Source: an uncultured Erysipelotrichaceae bacterium
Lineage (GTDB): Bacteria; Bacillota_I; Bacilli_A; Erysipelotrichales; Coprobacillaceae
Direction of reading: 5' to 3'
Assembly: GCA_900538465.1 (NCBI GenBank)
Contig: UPXV01000046.1
Location: forward strand, 1 to 14,277
Length of the DNA stretch: 14,277 nt
In this document: one piece after another, positions 13,574 to 14,277 of the stretch
Numbering within the stretch: position 1 is the first letter of the stretch
Layout of the letters: every line of letters begins with the position of its first letter
Notes under the pieces: generated by a model
Told to the model about the DNA's origin: nothing
Database searches by the model: none
Seen by the model: only the letters and a program-made list of their open reading frames with translations
Program-made: the position numbers and the translations under genes

Positions 13574-13946
13574 ATATTTGATTTTTTTTCTTAGCAACAG
13601 CTTTATCGTAATAATCACATTTGTATTCAATATGATTAAGAATATCTTGCAAATCAGCCATTTGTTGTTTGACAATTTCACGACGTTGATAGAACATTTG
13701 TTGTCTTTGTTCTAGTGTTTGATCACCTTCTAAACACCATTGACTAAAAGTTTTGATATCTTTAATAGGCATACCTGTTTCTTTTAAACATTCAATTGTT
13801 TTTAACATATTAATGTCTTCATCAGAAAAACGACGTATTCCAGATTGTCTTTCCACAAAAGGAAGTAAACCTTCTTTATCATAATAACGAATTGTAGAGG
13901 GTGTTAAGTTAAACATTTTTGCAACTTCACCGATTGTATAATACAT
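13572..13946 (-). CDS. MerR-family regulator, AdhR-like
   Basis: This 124-residue protein has a typical MerR DNA-binding domain: MYYTIGEVAKMFNLTPSTIRYYDKEGLLP (winged helix-turn-helix, residues 1-29), GIRRFSDEDINML, and then IECLKETGMPIKDIK. A dimerising coiled coil follows (about 76-112). It lacks the paired C-terminal cysteines of metal-sensing MerR proteins. C53 in the ECLKETGM context occupies the position of the single reactive cysteine (C52) of B. subtilis AdhR, which responds to aldehydes such as formaldehyde and methylglyoxal; the AdhR knowledge is from the literature, the alignment is mine. The ribosome binding site is AGGAGG at good spacing. Likely targets are its own gene and the divergent gene at the window end. 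Confidence 0.9.
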   Translation of the reverse strand: MYYTIGEVAKMFNLTPSTIRYYDKEGLLPFVERQSGIRRFSDEDINMLKTIECLKETGMPIKDIKTFSQWCLEGDQTLEQRQQMFYQRREIVKQQMADLQDILNHIEYKCDYYDKAVAKKKNQI

Positions 13947-13971
13947 AATTCATTCCTCCTCATCTTTTTAT

Positions 13972-14000
13972 ACAATAACATGATTTTTTTTATTTATCAA
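13972..14000 (-). promoter_or_regulatory. Promoter of the MerR gene
   Basis: On the minus strand, TTGATA (13995-14000) and TATTGT (13972-13977) are 17 bases apart, with an A-tract of eight in the spacer. An alternative -10, TATAAA, lies slightly downstream but at a 22-base spacing. Confidence 0.5.
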
Positions 14001-14023
14001 GCATCTGGAAGCGTCAATGTTTT

Positions 14024-14091
14024 ATATGGTAATCATATCATGCACAAACATAATGTCATAAGTATTTGAAGTCGAACAATGAATTATGTTT
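14024..14091. repeat. Inverted repeats in the divergent intergenic region
   Basis: Two imperfectly explained symmetries lie here: ATATG-GTAAT-CATAT (14024-14038) and AAACATAAT / ATTATGTTT (14046-14054, 14083-14091). They sit between the MerR promoter and the promoter of the truncated downstream gene. They could be operator sites; the second, followed by TTTTT, might also be a weak plus-strand terminator. No gene was found in 13947-14238. Confidence 0.35.
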
Positions 14092-14114
14092 TTGATAAAT
14101 ATTTGCTTTAAGCA

Positions 14115-14143
14115 TTGAATATATACTCCGGTTATGGTATTAT
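14115..14143 (+). promoter_or_regulatory. Strong promoter for the gene truncated at the window end
   Basis: TTGAAT (14115-14120) and TATTAT (14138-14143) are separated by exactly 17 bases. Transcription would begin near 14150, giving a leader of about 90 bases. Confidence 0.7.
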
Positions 14144-14156
14144 ATTGATGCGGAAG

Positions 14157-14230
14157 TTTTCGAGGATGAAATGAATAGACATGAGTGATTGTGTTTTTTG
14201 TTTTGTCCTCTTTTCATTTATCGAAAGGAG
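14157..14230 (+). promoter_or_regulatory. Structured 5' leader overlapping the ribosome binding site
   Basis: A long imperfect hairpin can form: UUUUC (14157-14161) with GAAAG (14223-14227), GAU (14165-14167) with AUC (14220-14222), and AAAUGAA (14169-14175) with UUCAUUU (14213-14219). Only a GAG and a G are bulged on the 5' side. The outer arm takes in the start of the Shine-Dalgarno AAAGGAG (14224-14230), so folding could reduce translation. An alternative pairing of GAGGA (14162-14166) with TCCTC (14206-14210) is mutually exclusive. I do not recognise a known riboswitch class. Confidence 0.45.
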
Positions 14231-14238
14231 AATCCACT

Positions 14239-14277
14239 ATGCCCAAAATCACTATCTCATCTTCAAGAGTCTATTAT
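14239..14277 (+). CDS. Start of an unidentified gene, cut by the window end
   Basis: ATG at 14239 follows AAAGGAG at 8-base spacing and stays open for 13 codons (MPKITISSSRVYY) to the last base. The promoter, leader and ribosome binding site upstream make it a convincing gene start, but 13 residues are too few to identify the product. Its divergence from the MerR gene makes it a candidate target of that regulator. Confidence 0.7.
   Translation, partial: MPKITISSSRVYY

Overview
The window looks like a chromosomal segment of a low-GC, endospore-forming Firmicute, most likely one of the Erysipelotrichia/Coprobacillus-type gut bacteria. Reasons: strongly AT-rich DNA, strong AGGAGG-type ribosome binding sites, two forespore/mother-cell sporulation genes (gpr, spoIIP), UGA used as a stop codon (spoIIP and a HAD gene end in TGA, so not a Mycoplasma-type code), and the conserved Firmicute block rpsT(-)-gpr(+)-spoIIP(+). 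The taxon is an inference; no rRNA is present. No tRNA, rRNA, CRISPR array, insertion sequence or phage gene was seen.

Layout. 1-3110: a small membrane protein (DUF6512-like, +), then three minus-strand units with their own promoters and terminators: pepF, a four-helix membrane protein of unknown function, and rpsT. 3223-6265: gpr, spoIIP (unusually short), a small two-helix membrane protein overlapping spoIIP by ATGA, and fmt. 6293-8608: pyrimidine-nucleoside phosphorylase and a Cof-type HAD phosphatase, each with its own promoter and terminator.

8640-12608: the most interesting part. An orphan PTS EIIB protein (lactose/cellobiose type) sits behind a leader hairpin. A tight operon follows: HAD phosphatase, a protein with an unknown N-terminal half fused to a second EIIB-like domain with its phosphoacceptor cysteine, and a divergent RpiR/SIS regulator. 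Next come methylglyoxal synthase (mgsA) and an AIM24-family protein. No EIIC permease or EIIA is present, so this may be a sugar-phosphate sensing or regulatory module rather than a transporter operon (inference).

12611-14277: a DUF1848 protein with a C-terminal CX3CX2C cluster and no ribosome binding site, convergent with an AdhR-like MerR regulator that keeps the electrophile-sensing cysteine position. Then comes a roughly 290-base divergent control region with a strong promoter and a structured leader in front of a gene cut off by the window end.

A general trait is extreme compaction of 3' ends: in most genes the intrinsic terminator hairpin begins in, or contains, the stop codon. Several apparent ORF starts were moved downstream on the basis of Shine-Dalgarno (SD) spacing.
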